A DNA stretch of 64,000 bases from Nocardioides sp. (GTDB lineage: Bacteria; Actinomycetota; Actinomycetes; Propionibacteriales; Nocardioidaceae), in NCBI GenBank assembly GCA_002729525.1, contig PBYI01000069.1:1-64000 (forward strand), written 5' to 3'. This document shows positions 14,779 through 24,093 of the stretch, in pieces. The notes below the pieces were generated by a model. The model saw only the letters and a list, made by a program, of their open reading frames with translations, had not been told where the DNA came from and did not search any database. Position numbers and translations under genes: made by a program. The number at the start of each line of letters is the position of its first letter. Within the stretch, counting starts at the first letter, position 1.

Positions 14779-15396
14779 ATGAGCGTCGCGCACGAGGAGC
14801 ACCAGCAGCACGAGGGTCACGGCGGCCACGAGAACCACGAGGGGCACGGCGGCAACAAGATGGCTGCCAGTGCCACCCTGCACTGCCTGACCGGGTGCGC
14901 CATCGGCGAGATCACCGGCATGGTCATCGGGGCGGGGGTCGGCCTGGGCAACGCCGCGACCGTGCCGCTCTCGTTCGGGCTGGCGTTCGTCTTCGGCTAC
15001 TCGCTGTCCACGCTGCCGGTGGTGCGGGCCGGGGTGGCGTTCCTCGCCGCGCTGACGACCGTGCTGGCGGCCGACACCCTGTCGATCCTCACCATGGAGG
15101 TCGTCGACAACGGCGTCGTCCTGGCGATCCCCGGGGCGCTGGAGGCCGGTCTGGGGAACCCGCTCTTCTGGGTCAGCATGGCGATCTCGCTCACCGCGGC
15201 GTTCGCGGCGGCGTTCCCGGTGAACAAGTGGCTGATGGCGCGCGGCAAGGGTCACGCGAAGACCCACGAGTACATGCACGGCGGCCACGAGCCCGAGGGC
15301 TGGCGCCGGTGGGTGCCGGACCCGGCGCCGACGACCCTCGCCGCGGTGATCGCGGCGTTCCTGGTGGGTGGCCTGCTGGCCTCCCTGGCGGGCTGA
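14779..15396 (+). CDS. DUF4396 membrane protein with His-rich N-terminus
   Basis: A 205-residue protein. AGGAGG at 14767-14772, 6 nt before ATG 14779, fixes the start. Residues 4-25 are His-rich (EEHQQHEGHGGHENHEGHGG), a likely metal-binding patch. The rest matches DUF4396: a conserved TLHCLTGCAIGEITGM motif with Cys and Glu in the first membrane helix, three further helices, and a second His-rich stretch (HEYMHGGHEPEG) before the last helix. The family is associated with metal or copper-handling membrane proteins, but no function is established. Confidence 0.85.
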   Translation: MSVAHEEHQQHEGHGGHENHEGHGGNKMAASATLHCLTGCAIGEITGMVIGAGVGLGNAATVPLSFGLAFVFGYSLSTLPVVRAGVAFLAALTTVLAADTLSILTMEVVDNGVVLAIPGALEAGLGNPLFWVSMAISLTAAFAAAFPVNKWLMARGKGHAKTHEYMHGGHEPEGWRRWVPDPAPTTLAAVIAAFLVGGLLASLAG

Positions 15397-15425
15397 GGCG
15401 TCCGGCTACTGCGGACGCCGCAGGG

Positions 15426-15545
15426 TCAGCCGTGACCCTGGCAGCGGTCCTCCTGGGCGAAGGGGGCGAGGGCCTGCTCGACGTGCTCGCCGCACCCCTC
15501 CCACGTCGCCTTGCCACAGACAGGACAGCTCACCGCACGACACAT
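15426..15545 (-). CDS. 39-residue zinc-ribbon-like protein
   Basis: A very short gene, MCRAVSCPVCGKATWEGCGE followed by HVEQALAPFAQEDRCQGHG. The pattern CPVCGK-x-TW-x-GCG-x-HV-x(5)-L is one I recognise in many tiny actinobacterial proteins and would bind one zinc through Cys and His. ATG 15545 is the only suitable start. Role unknown. It converges with the DUF4396 gene (29-nt gap) and diverges from the structured-RNA region. Confidence 0.65.
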   Translation of the reverse strand: MCRAVSCPVCGKATWEGCGEHVEQALAPFAQEDRCQGHG

Positions 15546-15638
15546 GCCGGCCAGTCTGCCACCGGGCGGGGACGCGTTCCAGATCCCCCGCCGGGGTCGG
15601 TTGGCGAGTTCTGTCGCTCCGGAAGCAAATGGGGGAAA

Positions 15639-15720
15639 ACCGCTCTCGCGGGCAGGCGACTGACTAACGTGCCCGCAGCGGTGTCCCCTGCTCGACCGTG
15701 GGGGGAGAGCAGGGGACACC
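15639..15720 (+). ncRNA. Candidate structured small RNA with terminator hairpin
   Basis: Two strong hairpins lie back to back in an otherwise empty 234-bp gap. The first is built from ACCGCT/AGCGGT (15639-15644, 15677-15682) enclosing GCGGGCA/TGCCCGC (15648-15654, 15670-15676). The second is a perfect 14-bp stem (15680-15693 with 15707-15720) with a 13-nt loop holding six G. The two share GGT at 15680-15682. TTGGCG (15601-15606) and GCAAAT (15625-15630), 18 bp apart, could start a plus-strand RNA near 15636. On the minus strand the first hairpin is followed by TTTT, so strand is uncertain. Confidence 0.45.
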
Positions 15721-15767
15721 ACTCCTTCTCCTTCGTTGGGGTGTCCGGTGGTGTCGTCCGACCTGCC

Positions 15768-15773
15768 TAGCGT
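15768..15773 (+). promoter_or_regulatory. -10 box TAGCGT before the SDR gene
   Basis: TAGCGT ends 6 nt before ATG 15780, predicting a leaderless mRNA. The same 12-nt context (ACCTGCCTAGCG) recurs before the cupin gene, at 54321-54332. Confidence 0.45.
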
Positions 15774-15779
15774 CGAGGC

Positions 15780-16811
15780 ATGACCTCCTCCAGCGCCGTC
15801 CGCGGTCTGACGCGCGTGCTCGACGCCGCGCTCGACCGCTCCGTGCTCCTCGGCTACAGCCGGGTCGGACCGGCGCTGCGCCGTCGCTGGTGGCCCGCCG
15901 ATCCCAAGCCCGGCTCGATGAGCGGGCAGCGGGTGGTGGTCACCGGCGCGACGTCCGGCATCGGCGAGGCGATGGTCGCCTCCTTCGTCGAGCTCGGCGC
16001 CACCGTGCACGTGCTGGGTCGCAACCCCGACAAGGTCCGCACGGTCGTCGCCGACGTACGACGCACGCACCCGACCGCCGACCTGGTCGAGGAGGTCTGC
16101 GACGTCGGCGACCTCGCCGCCGTCCGCGCCTGGACCGACGACCTCTCCTCCCGCGTCGACGCGCTGCACGGGATCGTGCACAACGCCGGCGTGCTCGCCG
16201 AGGAGCGCCAGGAGTCGCCGCAGGGTCACGAGCAGGGTCTCGCGGTGCACGTCCTCGGCCCGCACCTGATGACCGAGCGACTGCTCCCGCTGCTGGGCGC
16301 CGGGCCGGGCACGGTGGTCTGGATGAGCAGCGGCGGCATGTACACCTCGGGGCTGCGGACGACCGAGGACGAGGTCGAGTACCGCGAGGTTCCTGCCGAG
16401 GAGTACGACGGCGTGCGGGCCTACGCGCGCACCAAGCGGATGCAGGTGGTGCTGGCCGAGGCGTGGAGCACCCGGCTGCGCGGTGGCGAGGTGCTCGTGG
16501 AGAGCTGCCACCCCGGCTGGGCGGCCACCCCGGGCGTGACCGACGCGCTGCCCGGCTTCGACAAGGTCATGGGACCGCTGCTGCGCGACGCCCGCTCGGG
16601 AGCCGACACGGCGGTGTGGCTCGTCGCCACCCGACCCCACTCCGCGGGCACGAGCCACTTCTGGCACGACCGGGCGCCGCGCCCCACGACGTACCCCGTC
16701 CAGCGACGGGCCGACGCCACCGCCGTGCACGCCTTCCTGACGCAGGTATCGGCCATGACGGACACGGTCTGGCCCGCCCCCGTGATGGCCGTACCGAGCC
16801 CGCGCGGGTGA
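15780..16811 (+). CDS. Short-chain dehydrogenase/reductase (DHRS12-like)
   Basis: A 343-residue classical SDR with an N-terminal extension of about 45 residues. It has the NAD(P)-binding TGATSGIGEA motif, HNAG in the fourth strand (IVHNAGVLAEE), a Ser in WMSSGGMY and the catalytic YARTKRM (YxxxK). The C-terminal TSHFWHDRAPRPTTY stretch is typical of the SDR subgroup related to human DHRS12. The substrate is unknown; such enzymes usually reduce carbonyls or oxidise alcohols on hydrophobic molecules. It is followed by the glutathione peroxidase gene after a 35-nt gap. Confidence 0.85.
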   Translation: MTSSSAVRGLTRVLDAALDRSVLLGYSRVGPALRRRWWPADPKPGSMSGQRVVVTGATSGIGEAMVASFVELGATVHVLGRNPDKVRTVVADVRRTHPTADLVEEVCDVGDLAAVRAWTDDLSSRVDALHGIVHNAGVLAEERQESPQGHEQGLAVHVLGPHLMTERLLPLLGAGPGTVVWMSSGGMYTSGLRTTEDEVEYREVPAEEYDGVRAYARTKRMQVVLAEAWSTRLRGGEVLVESCHPGWAATPGVTDALPGFDKVMGPLLRDARSGADTAVWLVATRPHSAGTSHFWHDRAPRPTTYPVQRRADATAVHAFLTQVSAMTDTVWPAPVMAVPSPRG

Positions 16812-16846
16812 GCGGTGCCACACCACCGACCTGCCAGACTCGGGCC

Positions 16847-17329
16847 ATGACGACGCTCAGCGACTTCTCCGCCACCGCCATCGACGGCCGCGAGGTCGAC
16901 CTCTCCGCGTACGCCGGCCAGGTCGTCCTCGTGGTCAACACGGCCTCGCAGTGCGGCTTCACGCCGCAGTACGAGGGCCTCCAGAAGTTGTACGCCGACT
17001 ACGCCGACCAGGGCTTCACCGTCCTGGGGTTCCCCTGCAACCAGTTCCAGCAGCAGGAGCCGGGCGACGACGCCAGCATCGCGTCGTTCTGCGACCGCAG
17101 CTTCGGCGTCACCTTCCCGATGTTCTCCAAGATCGACGTCAACGGCGACGGGACGCACCCGCTGTACCGCTGGCTGAAGTCGGAGAAGGGCGGCGTGCTG
17201 GGCGAGAAGATCAAGTGGAACTTCACCAAGTTCCTCGTCGGCAAGGTCGGCACCGTCGTCGGCCGCTATGCGCCCACCACCAAGCCCGAGAAGATCGCCG
17301 GCGACATCGCGAAGGCCCTCAAGGCCTGA
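16847..17329 (+). CDS. Glutathione peroxidase family thiol peroxidase
   Basis: A 160-residue thioredoxin-fold peroxidase. The peroxidatic Cys is C36 in NTASQCGFTPQYEGL; FPCNQFQQQEPG supplies the Cys/Gln region, and KWNFTKFLV the conserved Trp-Asn. It has cysteine instead of selenocysteine and the length of bacterial GPx (BsaA/BtuE type). Actinobacteria lack much glutathione, so thioredoxin or mycothiol-linked reductants are more likely. The protein reduces H2O2 or lipid peroxides in the cytoplasm. Confidence 0.92.
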   Translation: MTTLSDFSATAIDGREVDLSAYAGQVVLVVNTASQCGFTPQYEGLQKLYADYADQGFTVLGFPCNQFQQQEPGDDASIASFCDRSFGVTFPMFSKIDVNGDGTHPLYRWLKSEKGGVLGEKIKWNFTKFLVGKVGTVVGRYAPTTKPEKIAGDIAKALKA

Positions 17330-17365
17330 CGCCGGCGTGCCCACGCCACCCACCCGGGAGACCCG

Positions 17366-17842
17366 ATGAGCACCTTCAACGCGTCCACCACCGCCGAGGC
17401 GGTCGTGCGCACCGATCGCGAGCGGGTCTGGGAGGTGCTCGTCGACCCCGACCTGGTCGCGCGGTTCACGCCGTTCGTGCGCTCGATCGAGGAGCAGGGC
17501 GAGCACTGGATCTGGAGCATGTCCGGCATCCAGGTGGCCGGGCGGGGGTTCTCCGCGACGTTCACCGAGCGAATGGAGCTCGAGCACCTCAAGCGCATCG
17601 AGTTCTCCCACGACCCGCCGCAGGGGGAGAAGGAGCGGGCCGGCGTGCACGGCTGGTACGCCCTGTCCGAGCACCCGGAGGGCGTCCGGCTGGAGACCAG
17701 CCTGGAGATCTGCGTCGACCTGCCGCTGCCGCGGATGTCCGGTCCGGCGGTGCGGGCGACGATGAAGGGCGTCATGGCGCAGATGGGCGACCGGTTCAGC
17801 AAGAACCTGCTCGACCACCTCGGGGTGGCCCAGGAGGGCTAG
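17366..17842 (+). CDS. SRPBCC / CoxG-like lipid-binding domain protein
   Basis: A 158-residue START/Bet v 1-fold protein. The opening ASTTAEAVVRTDRERVWEVL with DPDLVARFTPFV is the first strand and helix of SRPBCC domains, and the long C-terminal helix (MKGVMAQMGDRFSKNLLDHL) closes the cavity. GGGAGA lies 7 nt before ATG 17366. These proteins bind hydrophobic ligands; the CoxG subgroup works with CO dehydrogenase, but no such genes are nearby, so only the fold is safe. Confidence 0.8.
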   Translation: MSTFNASTTAEAVVRTDRERVWEVLVDPDLVARFTPFVRSIEEQGEHWIWSMSGIQVAGRGFSATFTERMELEHLKRIEFSHDPPQGEKERAGVHGWYALSEHPEGVRLETSLEICVDLPLPRMSGPAVRATMKGVMAQMGDRFSKNLLDHLGVAQEG

Positions 17843-17980
17843 ACACTTCCGGGCAGAAGGGACAAAGGGCCGGGGTTCGTGCGGCCGAAAGGCCACTTCT
17901 CGGCAATTTCGTCACCTATTTCCTGAGAGCACGTTGAGGGTGTCGGCCACCCCCTCCGTACTCCTGGAAACGGAACAACT

Positions 17981-20900
17981 GTGCTGCGACGCGCCTTCGC
18001 ACCTGCTCTCACCCTTGCCCTCGCCGTCTCCGGCGCCGCCGCGACCGCCTCGGTCGCGACCGCTGCGCCACCCGCTGTCGTGCAGGCGCCGACCGGACCG
18101 CAGGGCGCGGCCGCGGTCGGCTCCTTCCTGCTGTACATGCTCCCGACGGGCGACCCTGACGGCACCGGTGCCCTGTGCACCGGCATCGGCCTGAACACCA
18201 GCGACGACCCGTACGTCGCGGGCAACGACTGCGGCTTCCTGCAGATGAGCGCCAGCGGGGTGACCGGCGCTCTCGTGGCGACGTTCGAGGGCGAGGACGG
18301 TACGGTCTTCCTCACCGACGACGCCGACGAGGACGCCCAGACGGCCGGTGACTACCAGGTCACCGTCGACCCGGACGACACCTGGCCGGCTGGCGCGATC
18401 ACCGTGCGCTTCAGCGACGGCGACGGTGCGGCCGCCGGCACCTACCGGTTCTTCCACAACGCGCTCGTCGCCGACGTCGAGGCGGGAGACCCGACCGCGC
18501 CGGGTGAGGCATTCGACGTGACCGGCTCGATCGTCGGTCACGACGGCGCGGGCGCCGACGCGGGCGACCTCGAGGCCGACGGCGCGACGTTCTCCGTGCG
18601 GGTCTCCACCGCCGACGGCACCGAGCTGTGGACCTCCGACGAGCAGACCGCAGACGGCACGGGCGGCTTCAGCACCACCGTCCCCGACACCGTGACCGCC
18701 GGTCTCGCTCCGGGGGCGGCCGAGAACTTCCAGACCCAGCTGTCGGTGGACGTGGTCGACGCGACCTGGGAGGACGGCACGGTCGTCGGCGGTACCGGCA
18801 CCTGGGGTGCCGCCGACGCCGGCAGCGACAGCCACCTGGTGCAGGGCGACGCCCCCGCTGCCGAGGCCATCACCGTCGAGAACTCCTTCGTCTCCTCCGT
18901 CGGCTGGGTGAAGCCCGGCGACGAGTACCCGTCCCGCGTGGTCGTCACGAACGTCGGCGACGCCGCCTCCGACGTCACCGTGGCCATCCCGGCCCCCGAC
19001 GGCGCGAACTACACCGAGGCGCGCGCGCCGCAGGGCACCAACGCCTCCGTCGTCGACGGCTCGATCACCTGGACCATCCCGACGCTGGCCGCCGGCACGC
19101 CCGACGCGCCCACCACCGTCGCGATGGTGATGCTCTCCGAGGCCGACACCCTGGCCGAGGACGAGAAGGTCGTGTGGAAGAACCTCTCCACCACCGCCAC
19201 GCTCACCGCCCGCACCGTCGAGGACACCTCGACCACCCACGGCCCCAAGGTCATCCCGCCGAACGAGACCTACGAGTCCGCGCGGTACGGCGACCGCCCG
19301 TTCCCCGTCATCCCGGTCGCCTACCGCGACCGTGCGCCGTACCCGACCAGCTCCGGTGAGGCGCTCGCGGAGAAGATCAACAGCCCCGACGTCGTGGGCT
19401 CGACCTTCAACCTCTTCCAGGAGATGTCGCTCGGCCAGCTCTTCCCCGACGGCACGGTGCCGTCGGCCGGCATCGCCAGCGCCGACTTCGACTACGACGA
19501 CGGCTTCCCGTTCACCTCGCTCGAGCCCGCCGGCACCTGCTCCGGCACGACCGTCGCCGACAGCCCGCTGCCGGTGCAGGGCACGCCGCTGTACCCCGAG
19601 CGGATCACCGACGGCTTCTACAACCTGCCCGGTGACACCGGCTACTACGGCTCCGACCCCTACGGCTCGGCCATCGTGGGCTCGGCGACCGGCCTGCTCT
19701 TCGACATCGACTCCGGCTGCGGCCCGACCGGCAAGCTGGTGCTCGACGCCGCAGCGGTCACCGACCCCGAGATCGACTACAACGACTACGACACCGACAA
19801 GGACGGCGTCGTCGACTTCTTCATGGTCGTCTACACCGGCTGCGGCGGCAACGGTGCCAGCCAGCTCGGCGTCTGCACCGACAACACCAGCGACACGCTG
19901 CCCTACGACAACGTGTGGCCGCACTCCTCGTCCCTGGAGTTCTACTACAACGACCCGGTCACCGGCCTGCCCGGCTTCGCGACCGACGACCAGTTGAAGA
20001 ACCTCGAGGGGCAGTCGCTGTTCTGGGTCGACGACAGCTACTCCCAGCAGACCACCGACGACACCGGTCTCCCGGTCTACGTCCGCGTCGGCCCGTACAA
20101 CGTGAACCCCGAGACCGCCATCGAGAAGGCCTCGGTCATCAGCCACGAGTACGGCCACTCGCTCGGCCTGCCGGACTTCTACTCCCTGGGCGGCAGCCGC
20201 GAGACCTACGGCGACTGGACGCTGATGGCGACCGACAAGTCGCAGAACATCGACGCCTACGGCCGCCAGGAGCTCGGCTGGGTCGTCCCGACCGTGCTCC
20301 AGGCGGGCCAGACCGTCGTCGAGGGGATGACGGACTCCAAGGAGGACACCAACTCCATCACCTGGCAGACGCCGGACGGCACGCCGTACACGCTCACCGG
20401 CGACGACGTGCACAACTCCGAGATGTACGTCGCCAAGCTGCCGGGTCGCCAGCTGCTCAGCGGTGACATCTTCGCCAACGGCGGGTCGGCCACCCACGCG
20501 TGGTGGTCGGGCTCGGGCAACGACTTCGCCTGCCCGAACAACGCCAAGACCCGCTCGCTGGACATCGCCATCCCCGGCATCGAGGACCTGCCCGCGGGCA
20601 GCACCGTCGACCTGACGTTCGACTCCTACTTCGACATCGAGTGGAACTACGACTACGGCTTCGTCATGACCACCACCGACGGTGGCCAGACCTACACCTC
20701 GCACGCCTCCGAGGCCGGCACCACCACCGACAGCAACCCCAACGGCGTCGGCTGCCTGACGACGTACGGCAACGGCATCCACGGCTCGTCCGGCTCCTAC
20801 GCCGCCGGGTCGGAGCAGCTCGACGCGCTGACCGACACCTACCCCGACCCGGAGTGGATCGAGGACTCCTTCGACATCTCCGACCTGGTCGGTGCCGACG

Positions 20901-23900
20901 CCCCCGCGCTGCGCCTGGCCTACGTCACCGACGGCGGTCTCGCCCGGCCCGGCTGGTTCATGGACGACATCACCGTCACGGCCACCACGCCCAGCGGCGA
21001 GCAGGTGCTGCTGCAGACCGATCTCGAGTCCGGCGGCGGTCCCGAGGACCCCCGCTTCTTCCCGGGCGGCTGCAAGGAGGGCCTGAGCATCGCCAGCGTC
21101 TGCGGTGTCGGGTGGAAGTACGTCGACGGGGACGCGGTCGACGCCGCCGACCACGCCTACTACATGGAGATGCGTGACCGGTCGGGCTTCGACCTCGACA
21201 GCCACGACGAGAACGACCGGGCCGACATCGACTTCGGTGCCGGCTTCTACGTGGGCTACACCGACGAGAACCACGGCTACGGCAACGTCGGCACCGACAA
21301 CGAGCCGGCGCAGTCGCCGCTGGACTCCCAGCCGGTGCAGGGTGACGAGGCCCCGAACCTCGCCGACGCGGCGTGGACCGCGGCGGTCGGCGACAACACC
21401 TTCTCCGACGCCAGCGCCGACCCGTGGATCGACAACTACGACGACGGCTCGGGCGCCTGGACGTTCGACTACGACTGCCTGTCGTTCGAGGTGACGTCGA
21501 TGAGCGGTGAGGGCAACGGTCCGGCCACCTCGGACGGCGACCTCACCGGTGACGTGACGTTCGACCTGGCCGGCAAGTGCGGCGAGTTCGACTACGGCTA
21601 CTCCGACGTCGAGGTCCCCGACAACACCGCTCCGAGCGCCGCCGCGACCGCGACGCCGGACACGGTCGCGGTGGGTGAGCAGGTCGCCCTCGACGGCTCC
21701 GGCTCGTCCGACGCCGAGACGCCGGACGACCTGTCCTACAGCTGGGACTTCGCCGACGGCGGCGCCACCAAGGACGCGACGACCGAGACCACGACGGTCA
21801 CCTACGACGAGCCCGGCGTGTACGACGTCCGGCTCACCGTCACCGACCCGCTCGGCGAGTCGGACCAGGCGACGGTCCGGGTGGTCGTCGAGGGTGCCAC
21901 CGGCGCCCCGGTGGCCGGCCTGACCGCCAGCCCGACGATCGCGGCGACCGGCGAGACGGTGTCGTTCGACGCCTCGAGCACGGTCGACTCCGACACCCCG
22001 GCCGAGGACCTCACCTTCAACTGGGCGTTCGGTGACGGCGATACCCTCGCCGACGCCGGGCCGATGGTCGACCACGCGTACGCCGCCGCCGGCAGCTACG
22101 ACGCGGTCGTGCAGGTCCTCGACCCCGAGGGCAACGGCGACGTGGCGACCGTGACCATCACGGTGACCGCGAACGAGGCGCCGGAGGCCGCGATCACGGC
22201 CGACCCGGTCGTGGCGGGCGTGGGCCAGGCGGTGTCGTTCGACGCGTCGGGCACCACCGACGACAGCACCGCGATCGACGACCTCGTCTTCGACTACGAC
22301 TTCGGTGACGGCAGCTCCGTCCCCGACGCCGGGCCGACGGTGTCGCACGCCTTCACCACCGCCGGTCAGAAGACCATCACGGTGACGGTGACCGACGCCG
22401 ACGGGGCGTCGGACACCGCCGACGTCGCCATCACGGTGCAGTCGGCGCCGGGCAACACGGCCCCGACGGCCGCGGTCACCGCCGACCCGACCACGGTGGA
22501 GGCCGGCAACCCCGTGGCCTTCGACGCCAGCGGGTCGACCGACGCGGAGACCCCGGACGACCTCACCTACACGTGGGCGTTCGGCGACGGCGGCCAGGGC
22601 GCCGGTGAGCCCACCAGCCACACCTACACCGATGCCGGCACCTACCAGGCGGTCGTCACGGTCACCGATCCCGGCGGCCTCACCGACTCCGCTGCCGTGG
22701 AGATCACGGTCACGGGCGGCGGCACCGGCGGCGGCGACAACACCGCACCGACGGCGGCCGTCACGGCCGACCCGACCAGCACCACCGTGGGCCGGGTCGT
22801 CCAGCTCGACGCGACCGGCTCGACCGACGCGGAGACGCCGAACGGCCTCACCTACGACTGGGACTACGGCGACGGCGAGACCGCCGTCGACGCGGGTGCG
22901 ACCCCGCGCCACTCGTGGGTCGAGACCGGCACGTTCACCGTCACGGTGACCGTGACCGATCCCGACGGTCTGTCGGACACCGCCACGGTGGACGTGGTCG
23001 TCGACGAGGCGACCAACACCCCGCCCACCGCGGAGCTGTCGGCCACCCCGGCGACGGTCGACGCCGGCGAGGACGTCACCTTCGACGCCTCGGCGAGCAC
23101 CGACGCCGAGACGCCGGACGACCTGGTCTACGACTGGAACTTCGGCGACGGCACCACGATGCGCGACGCCGGACCGGTCGTGACCCACGCCTACACCCGC
23201 ACCGGTGAGCGGACGGCGTACGTGCTGGTCACCGATACCGACGGCCAGAGCGACGTCGCCGCGGCGACCGTGACGGTCAACGCGGTCGGCACCGCTCCGA
23301 CCGCCGTGCTCAAGGTCGTGCCGAAGGTGGCGGTCACCGGTCAGACGATCACCCTGTCGGCCGGGGCCAGCCGGGACGAGGAGACCCCGCGCGGTCAGCT
23401 GACCTACCGCTGGGCGTTCGGCCCGGGCGCCAAGGTCGTCGACGGCGAGGGGGCGCGCACCTCGGTCCGCTACCTGCGGCCCGGCACGCGCACCATCACC
23501 GTCGCGGTGATCGACGAGGACGGCATGCGGTCGCAGGCAGAGGTGAAGGTCCGTGTCGACCAGTACGTCGCCTGCCCGAGCCGCACGGTCAAGCGCGCCG
23601 GCCGGTGGGAGACCGCACGGTCGAACGGCGCCGAGGGCGGCACCTACTGCGCCAGCGTGGGACCGAAGAAGCACGTCGTACGGGTCGCCTTCACCGGCCC
23701 GTCGGTGCGCCTCGACCTCGGTCGGGCCAAGGACGGCGGTCAGGCGGTCGTGAAGGTCGACGGCCAGCGGGTGCGCAAGCTGTCGTTCCGCGGCGGCTCG
23801 AAGCGGGTCCGGTTCGGCACCACCAAGACCGTCAAGGGTCTCGGCGGCGGGAAGCACGTCCTCACGGTCGTGGTCCCGAAGGGTCAGGGCCGCGCCTACC

Positions 23901-23932
23901 TCGACGGCTTCGTCGTCAGGAGCCTGCGCTGA
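17981..23932 (+). CDS. Secreted M6 metalloprotease with seven PKD domains
   Basis: A 1983-residue exoprotein from GTG 17981. Residues 1 to about 30 are a signal peptide (RRAFAPALTLALAVSGAAAT). A DUF11-like beta domain spans about 305-400. The immune-inhibitor-A-type M6 catalytic domain follows, with the zinc motif HEYGH at 722-726 (SHEYGHSLGLPDF), then a MAM/VEG-like beta region (about 860-1190). Seven PKD domains span about 1215-1860. The C-terminal 120 residues resemble a galactose-binding jelly roll ending YLDGFVV. M6 enzymes cleave host or environmental proteins outside the cell; PKD and jelly-roll modules usually bind surfaces or glycans. No sortase motif is seen. Confidence 0.9.
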   Translation: MLRRAFAPALTLALAVSGAAATASVATAAPPAVVQAPTGPQGAAAVGSFLLYMLPTGDPDGTGALCTGIGLNTSDDPYVAGNDCGFLQMSASGVTGALVATFEGEDGTVFLTDDADEDAQTAGDYQVTVDPDDTWPAGAITVRFSDGDGAAAGTYRFFHNALVADVEAGDPTAPGEAFDVTGSIVGHDGAGADAGDLEADGATFSVRVSTADGTELWTSDEQTADGTGGFSTTVPDTVTAGLAPGAAENFQTQLSVDVVDATWEDGTVVGGTGTWGAADAGSDSHLVQGDAPAAEAITVENSFVSSVGWVKPGDEYPSRVVVTNVGDAASDVTVAIPAPDGANYTEARAPQGTNASVVDGSITWTIPTLAAGTPDAPTTVAMVMLSEADTLAEDEKVVWKNLSTTATLTARTVEDTSTTHGPKVIPPNETYESARYGDRPFPVIPVAYRDRAPYPTSSGEALAEKINSPDVVGSTFNLFQEMSLGQLFPDGTVPSAGIASADFDYDDGFPFTSLEPAGTCSGTTVADSPLPVQGTPLYPERITDGFYNLPGDTGYYGSDPYGSAIVGSATGLLFDIDSGCGPTGKLVLDAAAVTDPEIDYNDYDTDKDGVVDFFMVVYTGCGGNGASQLGVCTDNTSDTLPYDNVWPHSSSLEFYYNDPVTGLPGFATDDQLKNLEGQSLFWVDDSYSQQTTDDTGLPVYVRVGPYNVNPETAIEKASVISHEYGHSLGLPDFYSLGGSRETYGDWTLMATDKSQNIDAYGRQELGWVVPTVLQAGQTVVEGMTDSKEDTNSITWQTPDGTPYTLTGDDVHNSEMYVAKLPGRQLLSGDIFANGGSATHAWWSGSGNDFACPNNAKTRSLDIAIPGIEDLPAGSTVDLTFDSYFDIEWNYDYGFVMTTTDGGQTYTSHASEAGTTTDSNPNGVGCLTTYGNGIHGSSGSYAAGSEQLDALTDTYPDPEWIEDSFDISDLVGADAPALRLAYVTDGGLARPGWFMDDITVTATTPSGEQVLLQTDLESGGGPEDPRFFPGGCKEGLSIASVCGVGWKYVDGDAVDAADHAYYMEMRDRSGFDLDSHDENDRADIDFGAGFYVGYTDENHGYGNVGTDNEPAQSPLDSQPVQGDEAPNLADAAWTAAVGDNTFSDASADPWIDNYDDGSGAWTFDYDCLSFEVTSMSGEGNGPATSDGDLTGDVTFDLAGKCGEFDYGYSDVEVPDNTAPSAAATATPDTVAVGEQVALDGSGSSDAETPDDLSYSWDFADGGATKDATTETTTVTYDEPGVYDVRLTVTDPLGESDQATVRVVVEGATGAPVAGLTASPTIAATGETVSFDASSTVDSDTPAEDLTFNWAFGDGDTLADAGPMVDHAYAAAGSYDAVVQVLDPEGNGDVATVTITVTANEAPEAAITADPVVAGVGQAVSFDASGTTDDSTAIDDLVFDYDFGDGSSVPDAGPTVSHAFTTAGQKTITVTVTDADGASDTADVAITVQSAPGNTAPTAAVTADPTTVEAGNPVAFDASGSTDAETPDDLTYTWAFGDGGQGAGEPTSHTYTDAGTYQAVVTVTDPGGLTDSAAVEITVTGGGTGGGDNTAPTAAVTADPTSTTVGRVVQLDATGSTDAETPNGLTYDWDYGDGETAVDAGATPRHSWVETGTFTVTVTVTDPDGLSDTATVDVVVDEATNTPPTAELSATPATVDAGEDVTFDASASTDAETPDDLVYDWNFGDGTTMRDAGPVVTHAYTRTGERTAYVLVTDTDGQSDVAAATVTVNAVGTAPTAVLKVVPKVAVTGQTITLSAGASRDEETPRGQLTYRWAFGPGAKVVDGEGARTSVRYLRPGTRTITVAVIDEDGMRSQAEVKVRVDQYVACPSRTVKRAGRWETARSNGAEGGTYCASVGPKKHVVRVAFTGPSVRLDLGRAKDGGQAVVKVDGQRVRKLSFRGGSKRVRFGTTKTVKGLGGGKHVLTVVVPKGQGRAYLDGFVVRSLR
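21623..23563 (+). repeat. Seven tandem PKD-domain repeats
   Basis: Each unit is about 90 residues and contains a start near N-T-A-P-T-A-x-x-T-A-D-P, a core FDASGSTDAETPDDL, the PKD signature W-x-F-G-D-G and a closing VTVTDP-x-G. Units 4-6 are the most alike at DNA level, suggesting recent duplication; unit 7 is the most divergent (GPGAKV in place of GDG). Confidence 0.85.
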
Positions 23933-23971
23933 CCGCGTGACCACCCGACCCCGCTGAGGGGCCCCTGTACC

Positions 23972-24004
23972 TCGACCCGGCGCACCCTGCGTGCGCCGGG
24001 TCGA
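23972..24004 (+). terminator. Strong terminator after the M6 protease gene
   Basis: TCGACCCGGCGCAC (23972-23985) pairs perfectly with GTGCGCCGGGTCGA (23991-24004), a 14-bp stem with a CCTGC loop, 40 nt after the stop. No U-tract, as is usual in this GC range. Confidence 0.82.
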
Positions 24005-24093
24005 CGTGCGTCCGGGGCCCGTGGCGGACGCGTGCCGGGCGTCACGGGTGTGCGACTTGCCGGTAACCGAGCGGTGGGCGGAAGGTGGCCCTC

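Noticed and set aside
21623-23563. Repeats resembling a DNA-level satellite
   Set aside because: They are PKD protein modules in frame, with divergence concentrated at third codon positions.
17912-23944. A 2010-codon minus-strand open frame opposite the M6 protease
   Set aside because: It is the mirror of a GC-rich coding strand: low-complexity Val/Gly/Arg/Asp sequence, no motifs, and complete overlap with a clearly real gene.
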